From Heliocidaris tuberculata (taxonomy: Eukaryota > Echinodermata > Echinoidea > Camarodonta > Echinometridae): 64,000 nucleotides of DNA. The notes under the pieces were generated by a model. The model saw only the letters and a program-made list of their open reading frames with translations. It was not told the origin of the DNA and searched no databases. A program made the translations under genes and the position numbers. The DNA lies in the NCBI GenBank assembly GCA_025618425.1, contig CM046837.1, forward strand, positions 25,415,793 through 25,479,792, written 5' to 3'. Shown piece by piece: positions 45,603 through 58,548 of this stretch; positions within the stretch are counted from its first letter, which is position 1; each line of letters begins with the position of its first letter.

Positions 45603-47871
45603 CCAGTTTCCGAACACTTTTCAGAAAATCAACGATAGCAAATAAAATATCAAACGAATATCTGTCAAACTTAAATAATGAATGCTCAAAGTCCTACAGA
45701 AAATGAAGTTGATGGAATTTTAAAGACAACGCAGATTTAATACGATATTCCCTTCAATATACATGTATAAACAACGGCCACTGCATGCATGTTATGCAGT
45801 AATCACTCTCTCTCTTGCTCTCTCTCTCGCTCTCTATGTTTAATAGACAGAACGGAGCGGTCGTGAGGTCTTTGAAATCAGCAGTTTTAGGTTGAAGTTT
45901 CATTCAAAATAGAGATATTTTTCAGAATAAGGGATTTTTCAATCAAGTATTTAACCGTTTTCATGGTTTCATCAATTCATGTAAAAATAAGATATTATTT
46001 ACATTTTTTTTTGGCCTCATTTTATGATCTGCTGCCCTTTGTTCTCCGAGTCTGACATACATGTAGACTCTGTGTGTGTGTGTTTGGAACTTTGGGTTTT
46101 TACCACTCATGGGCCCTTGCCTATGTGGGACTGTGTCCAACATTCACTGTTGCAGCAGTCACAAACAGACAACAAAATTGCTCTAAGCAAGATTTAATTT
46201 TCTTAAATTTGCTAAATTACCTGATTCATGGACTCTTCCACTCTTACTGTGCCACAAATTAGGGGATTCAGAATTGAAAGTGAAATTTTAAATAATTATT
46301 TTCCTCTCCTGTATGAATGATCTAGCCTGGAAAAGGGCCTGCTGATACACACAATAGCTATTGAAGCCTGTTCACCCATAAAAGAGCTAGTCTGAGTACA
46401 AGGTTATCTTCAGATAAGCTTGTACATGTATATAAGTGGGTTTTTACAGACGTGTATCATGCCATCAATCAAATATGATTATTTAAGGTGCAGGATTGTA
46501 ATTCTGAACAGATTGTATTACCGAACATGTACAGTTAAGCGCCTAAAATGGGATTACGCGTATGAAAACCACACTATTGAAACAAAGGTGTGTCTTTTTC
46601 CAATAGGTTTCACACTTTGGGAAATACAGTATGATGGGGGCCCCTTGTCTGCGCACCTAACATTTCACTTGAAATTGACAAGCTTTTCCTTTGGTATTCC
46701 TCTAATGACTGACCTCATTTCAATCCTCATATCCTAGAGTGTAACTGTGCCGAAAATCTGATGAAAATTCGAATAAGAACAATTTCATTTTCACAAGAAT
46801 AGGGGACGCTGTCATTTTGACACTAAAAAAGGGAAGGTTCCCTTGTCTGCGCACTCATTCACTTAAAGGAAACCAAAACCCAAGGAGAGAATCAATGTTA
46901 TTGGAAAGTGAAAATTCAGAGAAGCACTTTACAAAAAGTTTCATTAAAATTGGTTAAAAAATGAAAGAGTTATGGAAGTTTGAAAAGTCTCGTTTTACTT
47001 TCTATGGGGATCCTCAAATTGGCAAAATTGCTTCAAAATGGCTGATTTTGTGAACAACTCTCCATTTGTTTTGTACACGGATTTTCATATTTTCCCCATT
47101 ATCTTTCAAGGTGAAGTTAATCTCTTTCTGAGCTCAACATATATAATGGGAAAATGTATTTTACACCACATATGTCGAGTTCAGGAGGAGGCAAGGAGCA
47201 CCCTGAGAGATAATGGGGAAAATCTGAAAATCTGTGTACAAAACAAATGGAGAGTTGTTCACAAAATCAGCCATTTTGAAGCAATTTTGCCAATTTGAGG
47301 ATCCCCATAGAAAGTAAAACGAGACTTTTCAAACTTCCATAACTCTTTCATTTTTTAACCAATTTTAATGAAACTTTTTGTAAAGTGCTTCTCTGAATTT
47401 TCACTTTCCAATAACATTGATTCTCTCCTTGGGTTTTGGTTTCCTTTAACACGCAGTTCGGGATATTTTGCATGAAAGGTGGCATTTTCAAGGCATGTGA
47501 GTAAAAATGCATAAAATAACAGTTTTTCCTCATTTTTTTCGCTGATACATATCATTAAAATTGATATGAAGATGATTGTGTTCGTTGCGTCTTTTGTGAT
47601 GTTAGAATCGCGCAGTTACGCGTATGCGCAGACATGGGCACTGCGCAGACATGGGGCACCAAACCATACCTTTTTCAAGGGACCAAAACGCCGCGTCGTT
47701 GGGAAGGGGTTCACTCGGAAGGGAATATCGTATTAAATCTAGGTTGTCTTTTAAAATTCCATCAACTTCTTTTTCTGTAGGAATTTGAGCATTCATTATG
47801 TAAGTTTGACAGATATTTGTTTGATATTTAATTTTCTATCGTTGATTTTCTGAAAAGTGTTCGGACACTGG
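45603..47871. mobile_element. Long-TIR foldback element, copy 1 (2.3 kb)
   Basis: Left arm (about 45603-45755) begins CCAGTTTCCGAACACTTTTC; the right arm (about 47685-47871) is its inverse, ending GTGTTCGGACACTGG. Both hold AAAATCAACGATAG, AATATCAAAC and ACTTAAATAATGAATGCTCA-type blocks. Between them is a subterminal block (46493..46630; CCGAACATGTACAGTTAAGC) and a TTAA MITE insertion. No open frame of note. Target duplication unclear. Confidence 0.75.
46863..47449. mobile_element. TTAA-ended hairpin MITE, copy 4
   Basis: 587 bp, ends TTAAAGGAAACCAAAACCCA and its inverse. Interior closely matches copy 2 at 30346. Nested in the long-TIR element 45603..47871. Confidence 0.85.
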
Positions 47872-49375
47872 ATCAACCACCATACGTCTGGGAACCGACC
47901 TTTAACATCACCATCCGAAAGACGTGACTCAGTCTCGAACCTGGGTCCGCTGAATCAGTTTATAACTTCAATTCCACTGTTACTGTTAGCTGGATTACAG
48001 GCACACGCCACAACGCCTAGTTGTGTCAAACACTCACGTACTTACACTGCGTCTCATCTGTGCGCGTGGCCATTTTGCTATTTGCATATATGCGCGCGTT
48101 GGGTCATCAAACAGCTGATCAAAAAAAATTGAAAATAAAAAGAAATGGTATGGAAAAATCAACCAATCAAAATTCATATCCCCCGATAGGTAATCTGAAT
48201 CTCATGTTTATGCATCTACTGAATATGTATCTTTAGCCTCTTTCATAATGATGGGATAAAAATCTTATGTAGCTTTAAAAAAATTCATATAAAAACACTC
48301 TTAAAATGTTAAAATAATTACATAATTTACAAGAAAAATAATATGTATTGGAATTTGCCCAAAATTTTAAAAAATGCAGTTTTTTAGAAATTATCTTGAA
48401 TGAATCATTATTATTCAAAATATGTAAATTACGTAAACACAAACCATTTCTAATACTCAGTTTTTCTCGCAGAGCTAGTGAGCATGGAATCTAATGGAAA
48501 AATACAAATTTTTCTTCTATTTTGTTCCCGCATTCGGCGACAGGTTGGTTAAACGGAATTATATCCAAGGAATCATCTTCATATCGAATTTAACTTATGA
48601 AATATTCTCTTGAAGTATATTCTTAAAGTGTTATTTCCACTTTCAAGTCAGATGTCTGCAGATATTTCAGACCGTATAAAAACTTAGATCTGAGACAGCA
48701 AGCCGCAGAAACGGCTTTCCACCGAAGCGCCACGAGACCGTACGCCAAGCGTGTCGGCATCAAAAGCCAGCCCCACTCCGTGGGCGGATCAGTACTTTCG
48801 CGTGCTTTTTCAGATGAGAAGGGGAACAGTTCATATTAAATATTTGCATTTGCAATTATGCTGATCCTATGATTATGAAAGCATTAGCAATATAATCAGA
48901 AATGTATTTGTTATTTTATCATTCGTTTAAAAAAGTTGTTGAGTTGCACAAATATTTTTTAAAAGCTTAAATTCTGTGTGTTTCTTTGCAAAACCGGGAA
49001 GCCGAGTCAACGAGAGGTTGGCCTTGACCGGTGCCCGCACTCTCGGCGTGCAGTTAGGGTGCGTTGCGCCTCAATGAATTAGCCGTTATTGCGAATGAAT
49101 GATGATTATATTCATGAATATCTATTCACATTGGACTCAAGAGAGAGGGAAATAGCTCAGAAATATCCAATACTTTTATATGAATTAAGTTATTTTCGAT
49201 ATGAGGGTGTTGCTTTTTACATAATGGCATTTTAACCTACCTGTGTCCGATTATCTGGGCAATGTGTCGCCCACTATAACACGTACGTGAATGGAGTAAA
49301 TTCACTTGTGATGCCCAAATTCAGAACGTTGGGAAAGAAAGAAAACAACTGAGTATCCATATCTAGTGACTTATG
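47872..49375. other. Spacer without recognised gene
   Basis: AT-rich, with no repeat family I can name, no LINE motif and no spliced reading frame that I can support. Confidence 0.4.
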
Positions 49376-49782
49376 TTAACCCTTTCAGGACAGGAATTAT
49401 TTCAGGGCTAAATTGATCACATTTTGATCTTCAAATTGGCAACAATAATATTTTTCTTTCAGTGCTACACGGTTCTAATATGGTGTAATGTCTTTGAAAA
49501 TAATACACATGGTTAGGAATTTTGTCGAAAAGTTGAAAAAATTGCCAATTTGGATAAAAAATAAGGATTTTGAATCTCTCAATGTGTTGCCAATTTAAGG
49601 ATTTTAAAACTTATTCTCCTATTCAAAATTCCTGGCATCAAACGCAAAATGGTAATGCAACAAAAATGAACATAGTGTGTGCAGAAATTTTTGCTCATGT
49701 ATCTGGTATATTTTTTAGAGCTCTGAATAAAAAGTTATTGAGCCAAACCACAAAATGTGGTCAATTGTCTCGAAAGGGTTAA
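49376..49782. mobile_element. TTAACCCTTTC-family MITE, copy 3
   Basis: 407 bp, same orientation as the copies at 20255 and 37348, ending TCTCGAAAGGGTTAA. Confidence 0.85.
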
Positions 49783-49898
49783 TATTACAAGAAGGTATTG
49801 AATTTTCCAAAAAAGCATACCATTACAACGGGAAAACTGCAATCAAAAAGAAAATCTAAGAAATATGATGAGTTAAATTATGAAAATGACACATATGA

Positions 49899-50752
49899 TG
49901 GGGGGACCTAAAGCTACGCACTTTGTTTCCAGTGGCTAAAAAGTCACCTTTTCAATGATTTATGTGAAATTCTTTTATATATCTTGGTTCTACATATTCT
50001 TAACCCTTTCAGGACATTTGACCACATTATGTGGTTTGGCTCAATAACTTTTGATTCAGAGCCCTAAAAAATATACCAGATACATGAGTAGAAAGAGCAA
50101 AAATTTCTGCACACACTGTGTCCATTTTTGTTGCATGACCATATTGCGTTTGATTCCAGGAAATTTAAAAAGGAAAATAAGCTTTAAAATCCTTAAATTG
50201 GCAACACATTGAGAGTTCAAAATCACTGATTTTTATCAAAATTGGCAATTTTTTCAACTTTTCGACAGAATTTTTAACCATGTACATTGTTTTCAAAAAC
50301 ATTACACCTTATTAGAACAGTGTAGAACTAAAAGAAAAATATTATTGTTGCCAATTTAAGGAACAAAATGTGATCAATTTACCCCTTAAATAATTCCTGT
50401 CTTGAAAGGGTTAAATTAAATTCCTGAGAAAATTATGACGGAAAAATATCAATAACATTAATTTTCAAATCGATGTCGATTACCCATGTCGAATTTGGTG
50501 GAAAAAATGAAAGGGTCCTAAAGCTACGCACACGTAATAAATGAATGCAAATCTTAATTTTTAAGCTGACTGACGTGAATTTCATCCCGATTTGCAAGGA
50601 GTGATAATATTACCAAAAATAAAGGAAAATTACTCATTCTTTTTGGTGAACGTAAATGATAATCTCGTTGCTCAGTCACACCAAAAGTTTGGCGCATTGA
50701 AAGCGTCGCATTGCGCGTATTTGCGGGGTGCGTAGCTTTAGGACCCCTGACC
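49899..50752. mobile_element. Inverted-end element (CCTAAAGCTACGCAC) carrying a nested MITE
   Basis: GGGGGGACCTAAAGCTACGCAC on the left and GTGCGTAGCTTTAGGACCCC on the right are inverted; a partial third copy (GGGTCCTAAAGCTACGCAC) lies at 50515. TTAA MITE copy 4 of the CCCTTTC family is inserted inside. Confidence 0.6.
50000..50414. mobile_element. TTAACCCTTTC-family MITE, copy 4 (reversed)
   Basis: 415 bp, opposite orientation to the other three, beginning TTAACCCTTTCAGGACATTT and ending CTTGAAAGGGTTAA. With copy 3, 217 bp away, it forms a large inverted repeat. Confidence 0.85.
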
Positions 50753-51560
50753 ATACATTAAATGAATGGGCCTCCTTGCCCCCTACAGTGCTCTCTCGCG
50801 CAGTGATTACGTCATGGCTCGATACACAGCTGAAACAGCGCTCATAGGAGTTCAAGTACAAGTACGTGCACTAGACCTAAGTGTGGAGAATGTATGCGCG
50901 TAGTCCCACGCGTATGAAAGGTGCGCCTAATTTAATCCTGTTCGGAAATAATGCTTGACTATATGGTAGTGTATCCTATTTCCGAACACCTTCCAGAAAA
51001 TCAACGACAGCAAATAAAATATCAAACAAATATCTGTCAAGCTTAGATAATGAATGCTCAAAGTCCTAGACTACAGAACAAGAAGTTGGTGGAATTTGAA
51101 AAAGACAACGTAGATCTAATACGATATTCCCTTCCGAGTGAACCCCTTCCCAACGAAGCGGCGTTTTGGTCCCTTGAAAAAGGTACTGTATTTCCGAACG
51201 TGTGAAACCTAAGGGAAAAAGACACAACCTTTGTTTCAATAGTGTGGTTTTCATACGCGTAATCCCACGCGTATGAAATTGAAAACCCATTTTAGGCGCT
51301 TAACTGTGCACGTTCGGTAATACAATCTGTTCGGAATTACAATACTTACATTTGCTAGCGCTAGATTACTTGGGTTGTTTCATCAAACCGTCATAACGAT
51401 AAGATCAGCGGCATCTCGAAATAAGCTGTAGGCCTAGCTCAACTTGTCCGCTATTAAACTTAAACGTGTTTCACAAAGCCGTCTGATCATGCTAATCTTT
51501 GCAGAAGTCGACGTCGACCATGTTTTGCCACAAATTCGCTGCATGCGCGCGCTACATGCA

Positions 51561-52338
51561 TATGGGGCGCCAAGTGTTCACCGACTTATTCTGTACAAAC
51601 TTGCCTCATTTTGTGACAAAATTCACTCAAAAATCGTTTTTGTTACAAAATTATTGAACAGCAATTCATTTTGTAACAAAATGAATTTAAAAAGGTAATT
51701 TTGTAACAAAAAAATATTCTGTTACAAAATTAACATTACAGAATTATTTTGTCCGATTTCATTTTGTAACGAACATTATTCTGTTACAAAATGAACATGA
51801 CAAAATTTTCATTTTGTTACAAAAATTATTCTGTTACAAAATGAACATGACAAAATCAATTTGTTCATTTGTATTTTGTAACCAAAATAATTCTGTTACA
51901 AAATTATCATGACAAAATTTGTTTTGTCCATTTTCATTTTGTAACAAAAATCATTTTGTTACAAAATTAATTCTGACAGAATGATTCGGTTCATTCTCAT
52001 TTTGTAACAAAATTCATTCTGTTACAAAATTAACATCACAAACTAATTCTGTCCAATCTCATTTTGTAACAAAAATCATTTTGTTACAAAATTAACACCA
52101 CCAAATTATTTTGTCAATTTTCATTTTGTAACAGAATGACTTTTGTTACAAAATGAGAATGGACACATAATTTTGTCATGTTAATTTCTTTGTTACAAAA
52201 TTACCTTTTCAATTTCATTTTGTTACAAAATGAATTGCTTTTTCAATAATTTTGTAACAAGAACGAGTTTTGAGTGAATTTGTCACAAAATGAGGCAAGT
52301 TTGTACAGAATAAGTCGGTGAACACTTGGCGGCCCATA
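51561..52338. repeat. Palindromic TGTTACAAAAT / ATTTTGTAACA array with long inverted ends
   Basis: Ends CGCCAAGTGTTCACCGACTT and inverse match over about 75 bp, continuing through GTACAAACTTGCCTCATTTT. The interior consists of about a dozen alternating TGTTACAAAAT and ATTTTGTAACA boxes at 20- to 40-bp spacing. AT-rich and capable of extensive self-pairing. Lies between the inner blocks of the 50975 element. Confidence 0.8.
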
Positions 52339-52802
52339 GTGCCTCGTGCTCGCGCGGCGCGCGCGGCGCGGCCTAGCTCGCCTATTATATAGTCAAGGAT
52401 TGTATTTCCGTACAGATTGTATTACCGAACGTGTACAGTTAAGCGCCTAAAATGGGTTTTCATACGTATGGCAAGCCATCGGGGTCTACTTACGTCTACT
52501 CACCACGTGTACTTGATTTTCGATACACGTACCTATATTGACCAATCAGAAGCCAGTGTTCAGTACGCGTACTGTTTTTGGTCATCACGTCACGTGTGTT
52601 TAAGGGTACGTGTACTTTACTTTTACAGACGTTACTGACCCCTCCGGCCATAGGTGGCCAAAGGGTTCAGGAGCGTCAGTTACTGTAACGTGTGCTTTGT
52701 CATTTAGGTAACGTGTACCTTGACTAGTCATTACGTGACGTCTATACAATTACGTGTGCTCTGGTCGTTACGTGACGTCAGCTAAGAGTTAGTCTATTTC
52801 CA

Positions 52803-52841
<39 letters not shown>

Positions 52842-53215
52842 TCAATAAAGCAAACCATGCACGTTAATAATATTGTTCAATAAGGGAAGTATAGGGCTTG
52901 GCAGGGGCTCAGGGTGTTTAATATATTTCTGTTTGTGACTGATTATTAAGCCGTCCTATAAAATTTTAGAGTAGTAGTAGGCCTACACTCTTTTTAGCAA
53001 ACTAACAAAAATCAAAGTAAAGTATAAACCGTGCGGAGTTGGTTTATTATTGTCATTACTACTACTACTACTACTCATTTTTATTTCATTATTATGATTG
53101 TTACTATTATCATCATCATTATTATTATTATTATTATTATTATTAATATTGCTTTTATTATCGTCATAAAAATTTGTCATAATGAAATTAATGTATAAAG
53201 TTTATTCATAAATAC

Positions 53216-53335
53216 CATGTAATGAGCGGAGGAAAGAGAAAGAAGTTGATGATTTAGATTAGGAGAACTCCCCCACATGTAATGAGCGGAGGAAAGAGAA
53301 ACAAGTTGATGATTTAGATTAGGAGAACTCCCCCA
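53216..53335. repeat. Two tandem 60-bp units
   Basis: CATGTAATGAGCGGAGGAAA repeats after exactly 60 bp with one or two differences, ending GGAGAACTCCCCCA each time. Inside the giant TIR element. Confidence 0.85.
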
Positions 53336-54307
53336 CATGTACAGCTCATGTTTACTATAATAGTCAAAGCTATATAGTGCATACAAAGTATACAAACTTC
53401 TACTACATGGACACTATTCATCACGCTCTTATCCTCCATCTGTTGTGCAATTAAGGGTCATGACCTCTGTGGACTCGTTGTCATGACCACTGGAAGGCCG
53501 CCTGTTTACCCATCAAGGATTAACCAGCTGATATCCAGTGCATAAGAGGTACTAATACATTAATGGGGAGATGGCTTGCCTATCCTTGCTATAACCAGGG
53601 AATCCTAGTTACATTAATACATTCCCATGCTATAACCAAGGAGTTATCTGCTATAATAATTGAAACGAGACATCCTCGTCCTCCTCCCCCTTCCCCGGCG
53701 AAAAAATGTGAAGCCCCTCCCCCCCCCCCCCCCCCACCCCTTAATTCCCCCCCCCAAAAAAAAAAAATAGAAGAAGAAGAAGGAGAAGGAGAAGAAGAAG
53801 AAGAAGGAGAAGAAGAAGAAGAAGAAGAAAAAAAAAAAAGTAGTGTAAAATAATGATGAGTAAATGATAAAACAAACAGTTTGTTTTCTTAACAATTAAA
53901 GAAAAAAATCTTCATCGGTTGTTACACTCCTTGGCATTATATACTTGAACTTTGAAAAATCATAGAAGATTTGTAATCCATGTGGAGGCAGAGCTGGATT
54001 CCACTAAATTTCGTCATAGGGTCTATACTAAGGCCGGGGGGGGGGGGGGATCGGCTGTCAATGTCACACAGGCCTAATGAATATTCTAGTCGCAAAGGCG
54101 TTAGTGAAAAGACTGTTGATAAATTCAATGTATTCATTAAAACAATTATTTTTTTAAAGACTGAATGTTCATACGTTATACAGTGAGGGGGCGGGGGGGG
54201 GGGTGTGACTGTTGCTGGGATAGAACAAGAACACACGCAAACAATTGTATGCCTATTATAAATTAAGAGAGATCATCTTCTCAATGAAGCAGTATAAATC
54301 AGATAAA

Positions 54308-54463
54308 TTAAAGGACAATTTTATCACAGGATTGGCAATTGACAGGAGGGGCATTTTGTTCCTCAGAAGATTTTCTTTTGTCACAGCAAGGACACTTTTC
54401 TTGATTTCGGAACTCTGCAGAGGGCCCATCGAGCCCCTTTCCGAACTCCGGATCCGCCGCCAT
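54308..54463 (-). pseudogene. Short Cys-rich frame, possible PHD-like N-terminal fragment
   Basis: ATG in good context (ACCATGG) starts MAADPEFGKGLDGPSAEF, then CPCC and, 21 residues on, CQSCDK before a stop; 51 codons. CxxC pairs with CQSCDK resemble the first half of a PHD or similar treble-clef finger, as found in some LINE ORF1 proteins. It stops before the second half. Could be chance or a captured exon; I cannot decide. Confidence 0.3.
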
Positions 54464-55924
54464 GGTAATGTACATATTATGTTCAATCAATTGATGTTTA
54501 AATCATCATCAGAATCGATCCTCCTTCTCCCCTACCCCTTTTTATATAGAAGAGATCGAGCCTCTTTACCACAAAATCGTGGCCTCGCATGTAGACTGAG
54601 TTTCTATAGTACACAATGATCAGTACTTCATCTACTAGTAAGTGCAATATAGGTTCTTGTTTCGCTAAGGGCGGGGAAAAATTGAGTATAGCCCCTGCCC
54701 CTTACTTCCGAGGCCTTGACTTGAACCGTGTTTCTAATACAGAACAGTCTTTAGAAACACTACCTTATTAATATGAGAGGGAATGGTGAAGAGACTGAGT
54801 AAGAAACAATAACTTAGAGCACTAGAAAATATAAATATTTTCCATTGTTTTACTGTAAAATGATTTATGTCACATTATTTTTCCTTGCGAGTGGGCGAAC
54901 AGACGGTGTTACCCATTCTATTTGTGGGCCTTGTAGTAGACGGGATTTGTAAATAATAATAGTGACCATTTATACCGCGCCATGTTTGTCAAAAGTCATA
55001 AGTAGAAAAACACTGCATCTATATTAATCTGCAAGGGAGCGAAGCCAAGGAACTACAAATCCCCATTCTCTGCCCCCCACCCCCCTCCTTTTCCTCGGCT
55101 TCTATGACAGGCCTGGGCACGTGTCGAGCCCAACAGTCTGAGAGCTAATTTGAAAGTCCTTGTATATTATTCACTGAGATAAACTATGATACAATGTATT
55201 AACTTATAAAACAAAGAAATCAATAGCTTATGCATTATTGTAAAGTACAGTCATGTAGACCTTCAACAACAACAACAAAAAACTTTCAATCAAACATGGA
55301 GGCCAAATTTTTTTTAGTCGCTCGCAAATAGTTACATGAAAGGGGAATTTCACCCTGGTATTTAGCTGATTTAAATAAAAGCAGAAAATATTTTTTTAGT
55401 ACTGCAGGGCAAATGGGATGGGCCCTTACAAGATACGTCACGGAGTCGGTTGCCAAGTTGTGTTTGATTGATTACAACTTTAACAAATTAATAACATTCT
55501 CATTTCTTATCAGATTTTACTCAAACTTTTATTGGTCTGTTATTTCAATTTTCCCCATTCCTTTAACATTTTTAAAACAATGTAAGAAAGAAAACTGTAT
55601 AAATGTATCTGAATTTTCACTGGGGGCATTATTAAAAGAGGAAGTGGGCACAGCTCACTGGAAGTGATAAGGGGCATTTATAAGAAGGGGAAAGGGGGGG
55701 GGGTACTTATGAACAAAACCGTCACTTATCAGACAAAAATAGGCTGAATCTACTTGAAAATGTGGGGGTATTGTGCCCCCAGCCCCTTTGGGAGGGGGGG
55801 GGGTGGAGAGGAGGGAGGCTGTCGTTGTGATACCAAGAGCTAATTGTGCTAGGGGGTAACTTTCCGGCGGGGGTAATTGTCATTGTCTTAGATTCATCTC
55901 TCACCTCCCACGAAATTTTTGAAA

Positions 55925-55957
55925 TTAGAAATAATAATAATGATGATGATGATAATG

Positions 55958-56002
<45 letters not shown>

Positions 56003-56021
56003 TAATAATAATAATAATAAC

Positions 56022-56060
<39 letters not shown>

Positions 56061-56110
56061 TATAATAATAGAATAATAATAATAATAATAACAATAATAA
56101 TAATAATAAA
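55925..56110. repeat. (AAT)n microsatellite, about 185 bp
   Basis: Nearly continuous AAT/TAA triplets with GATGAT at the start and a few CAA interruptions. All long frames over it are artefacts. Confidence 0.95.
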
Positions 56111-58548
56111 ATCATGTTACAATTATATAGCGTATATTCCGTGAATACTTCATTGCGCTTTACAATGTAATTTATTATTATTACCCAAGAGAGGTAAACG
56201 ATGCACGAATTTTACTAATTTGGAAAGAAAACTGATAGTAGGAAACTGCATATACACCTAGGTGTGGATGTGGAAGGGGGTTCTCCTCCAACCCTGAAAA
56301 ATTATAGTTTTGAAATCCCTGATGTGTGTCATCATACGAGAGGGTCTTTAAAAAGAAAATCAGAGGATAAGACAATGCAATGTACATCCGGAATGGATGT
56401 GGGAGGAAGGGGTTATAGAAAGATGTAGAGCGGGGGGGGGGGGGGGGGAGGGGGGACCCGGAGGCGGCCCTTGGGGGCTTCGGTTTCAATGAAGTGGAGC
56501 ACAGGAGTAGCGAGTTGTGTTGCAGGAGTGTATTCCATAACATGGCCCGCGGAACCGGGGGGGGGGGGCTGGGGGCTGCTGCCCCCCACACTTGTTTGAG
56601 TAGACACGTTTCATAAATTCCCCGAAAAAGGTGCGAGATTGTCATTATTCAAGTGAAATCAAATCAGCCCCCCCCCCCCCTCACTTTCAAAAATGCTTTG
56701 CGGCCCCTGCATAACTATAGCTTATTCAAACTTTTAAAAGACTAACTGGATGATTATTCACTATAACGATATAATTTCCTCACTTTACTGAAAGTTCCTA
56801 TTATTTCTAGAATTTTCAAGGGGGCAACTTGCCCCTCCCATTTACCCCTTTAAATAAGATATCGAAGTCCCTTCGCACTGTAGGGAGCTTTTGTATTTTC
56901 AATCTTCTAAATTTGCAAAGAGAGATTTAAGGAAAATGAGAAGTCACTGCACGCTCTGGTGACGCTCCTGCGCCCTTCGTAATTTATTTTATATATTTCA
57001 AATTAGGCTGGTTGGTGAGGAAAACCCCTTTCGACATTTCATAGAGTGGCCCTTTCATCCATGATTTTCTGACAAAGAGTGCGCAGGTTTGGCGAAGAAC
57101 TAATGTTCCTCTGTGCATGTAGCCAGACCCCTCTATCCCATAACGGCTTCAAAAACAAGTACCTTCGGACGGGATCCCGTGTCTTCTGGTAAAGGTTATG
57201 CCCCCCCCCCCCGGCATGTTCATGTTGTAAAGGACATGGGAGCGACCTTATCAGGTACATTCATTACCACGAGTGAGTTGCCACTGACTTGAATTTGAAG
57301 CATCGCAAATGGCCGAGCACATTGATGTTCGCCCCCCCCCCCCCCCACCGTTCCACTCCATTTAAGAAAAAAGAGAAAAGGGGGAGGAAAAGGGAAAAAA
57401 AACTAGGAAAGACCAATTTTGGGGCGATTTTCACCTCCTATTCCAGCAGCGAGGTAGACTGTTAATTTTATTCCATGTTTAGTATATTTTCATGACAAAA
57501 TTAAATTTTTATTATGAATAAAGATTCAAGTTTGGCTTGGTCCCTTTGCTCACTCGCAGAAAAATGTTTCGTTAGGATCTTGAAAGTTTTTAAAAACTTC
57601 CTGTAACTATCCAAGGTAAAGTGCCTCAAATTCATTTCCACAAAGTGTTTGAGGTTAATATCAGTTTTGTTTTGTTTTTTAATCAGGGAGGGGCGGGGGC
57701 AATTTTATAGTTTGTCCCGGGCACCATAATTCCCTAGATAAGCACTGTTTATGACATTCCTATACCACAAGTTAAGTGCCTATCAAACGCCATAGAATGC
57801 CCACCCCCACCGCCCCCCCCCAAAAAAAAAATAGGACGGGGGAATTGACTGGATCAGTAAGAAAAGTGCAGTATTAGAGGAAGTCAGGTTGTACATACCG
57901 GTAATGCTAGAATCCGTGTATAATGAATGGTCACTGGATGCCTATATGGAGTATGCTGCCCCGCGAAAGGCCCCTCCCCCCCCCCCCCCCCATTTTCGGA
58001 CTATTACGATATGCTGCTCCACTATTACGTTTCTGGTTGATCTAGCTACTTTTTTGTGCAATTCATATTCATGGGCGTTGGGCAGACATTCCCCCGTAAC
58101 TTGGTCTCACTCCGTCATTTTCTTTCCACCTACGACTTGAAATGTCTTGCTGAGTATAACTGAATTCACCGGTTCAGCTCACTTGGAGGTGGGCGGGGTA
58201 GGATGGAGCCCGGGGGCGAATCGTAGGGCACAACCCAAGACTTGATGCCAGCCAGTGGCTCTTTTTAATATGTGGGGTCATAGTATCAAGGCCAGGGGCG
58301 GCTGAGCGCCTTTCAAAGTGGGGTGGGGGGCAGCAAAAAAGGGCACTTATTTGGGGAAAGGAGGCACCTACAAAGGGTGAACATAGAGAGAGAGAGAGAA
58401 TTGTGCCCCTTTTGCCTCCAGCTCCGCTGCCTTGCATTGTAGTTGTAGTAATATGGGTACTTGAAAGCCGCACCGATTCTTTGTAGCTAGATATGGCTCT
58501 TGGCTCTTTTTGTCAAAAAAAAAAAGAGTTGGAAATATAGGTAAAAGG

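Noticed and set aside
53104..53160. Frames in ATT/GAA triplet tracts (also 53760-53840 and 55894-56115)
   Set aside because: Poly-Asn, poly-Glu and poly-Ile peptides come from microsatellites.
54245..54619. 124-aa plus-strand frame
   Set aside because: Antisense to the Cys-rich minus frame and without domain features; not supported as coding.
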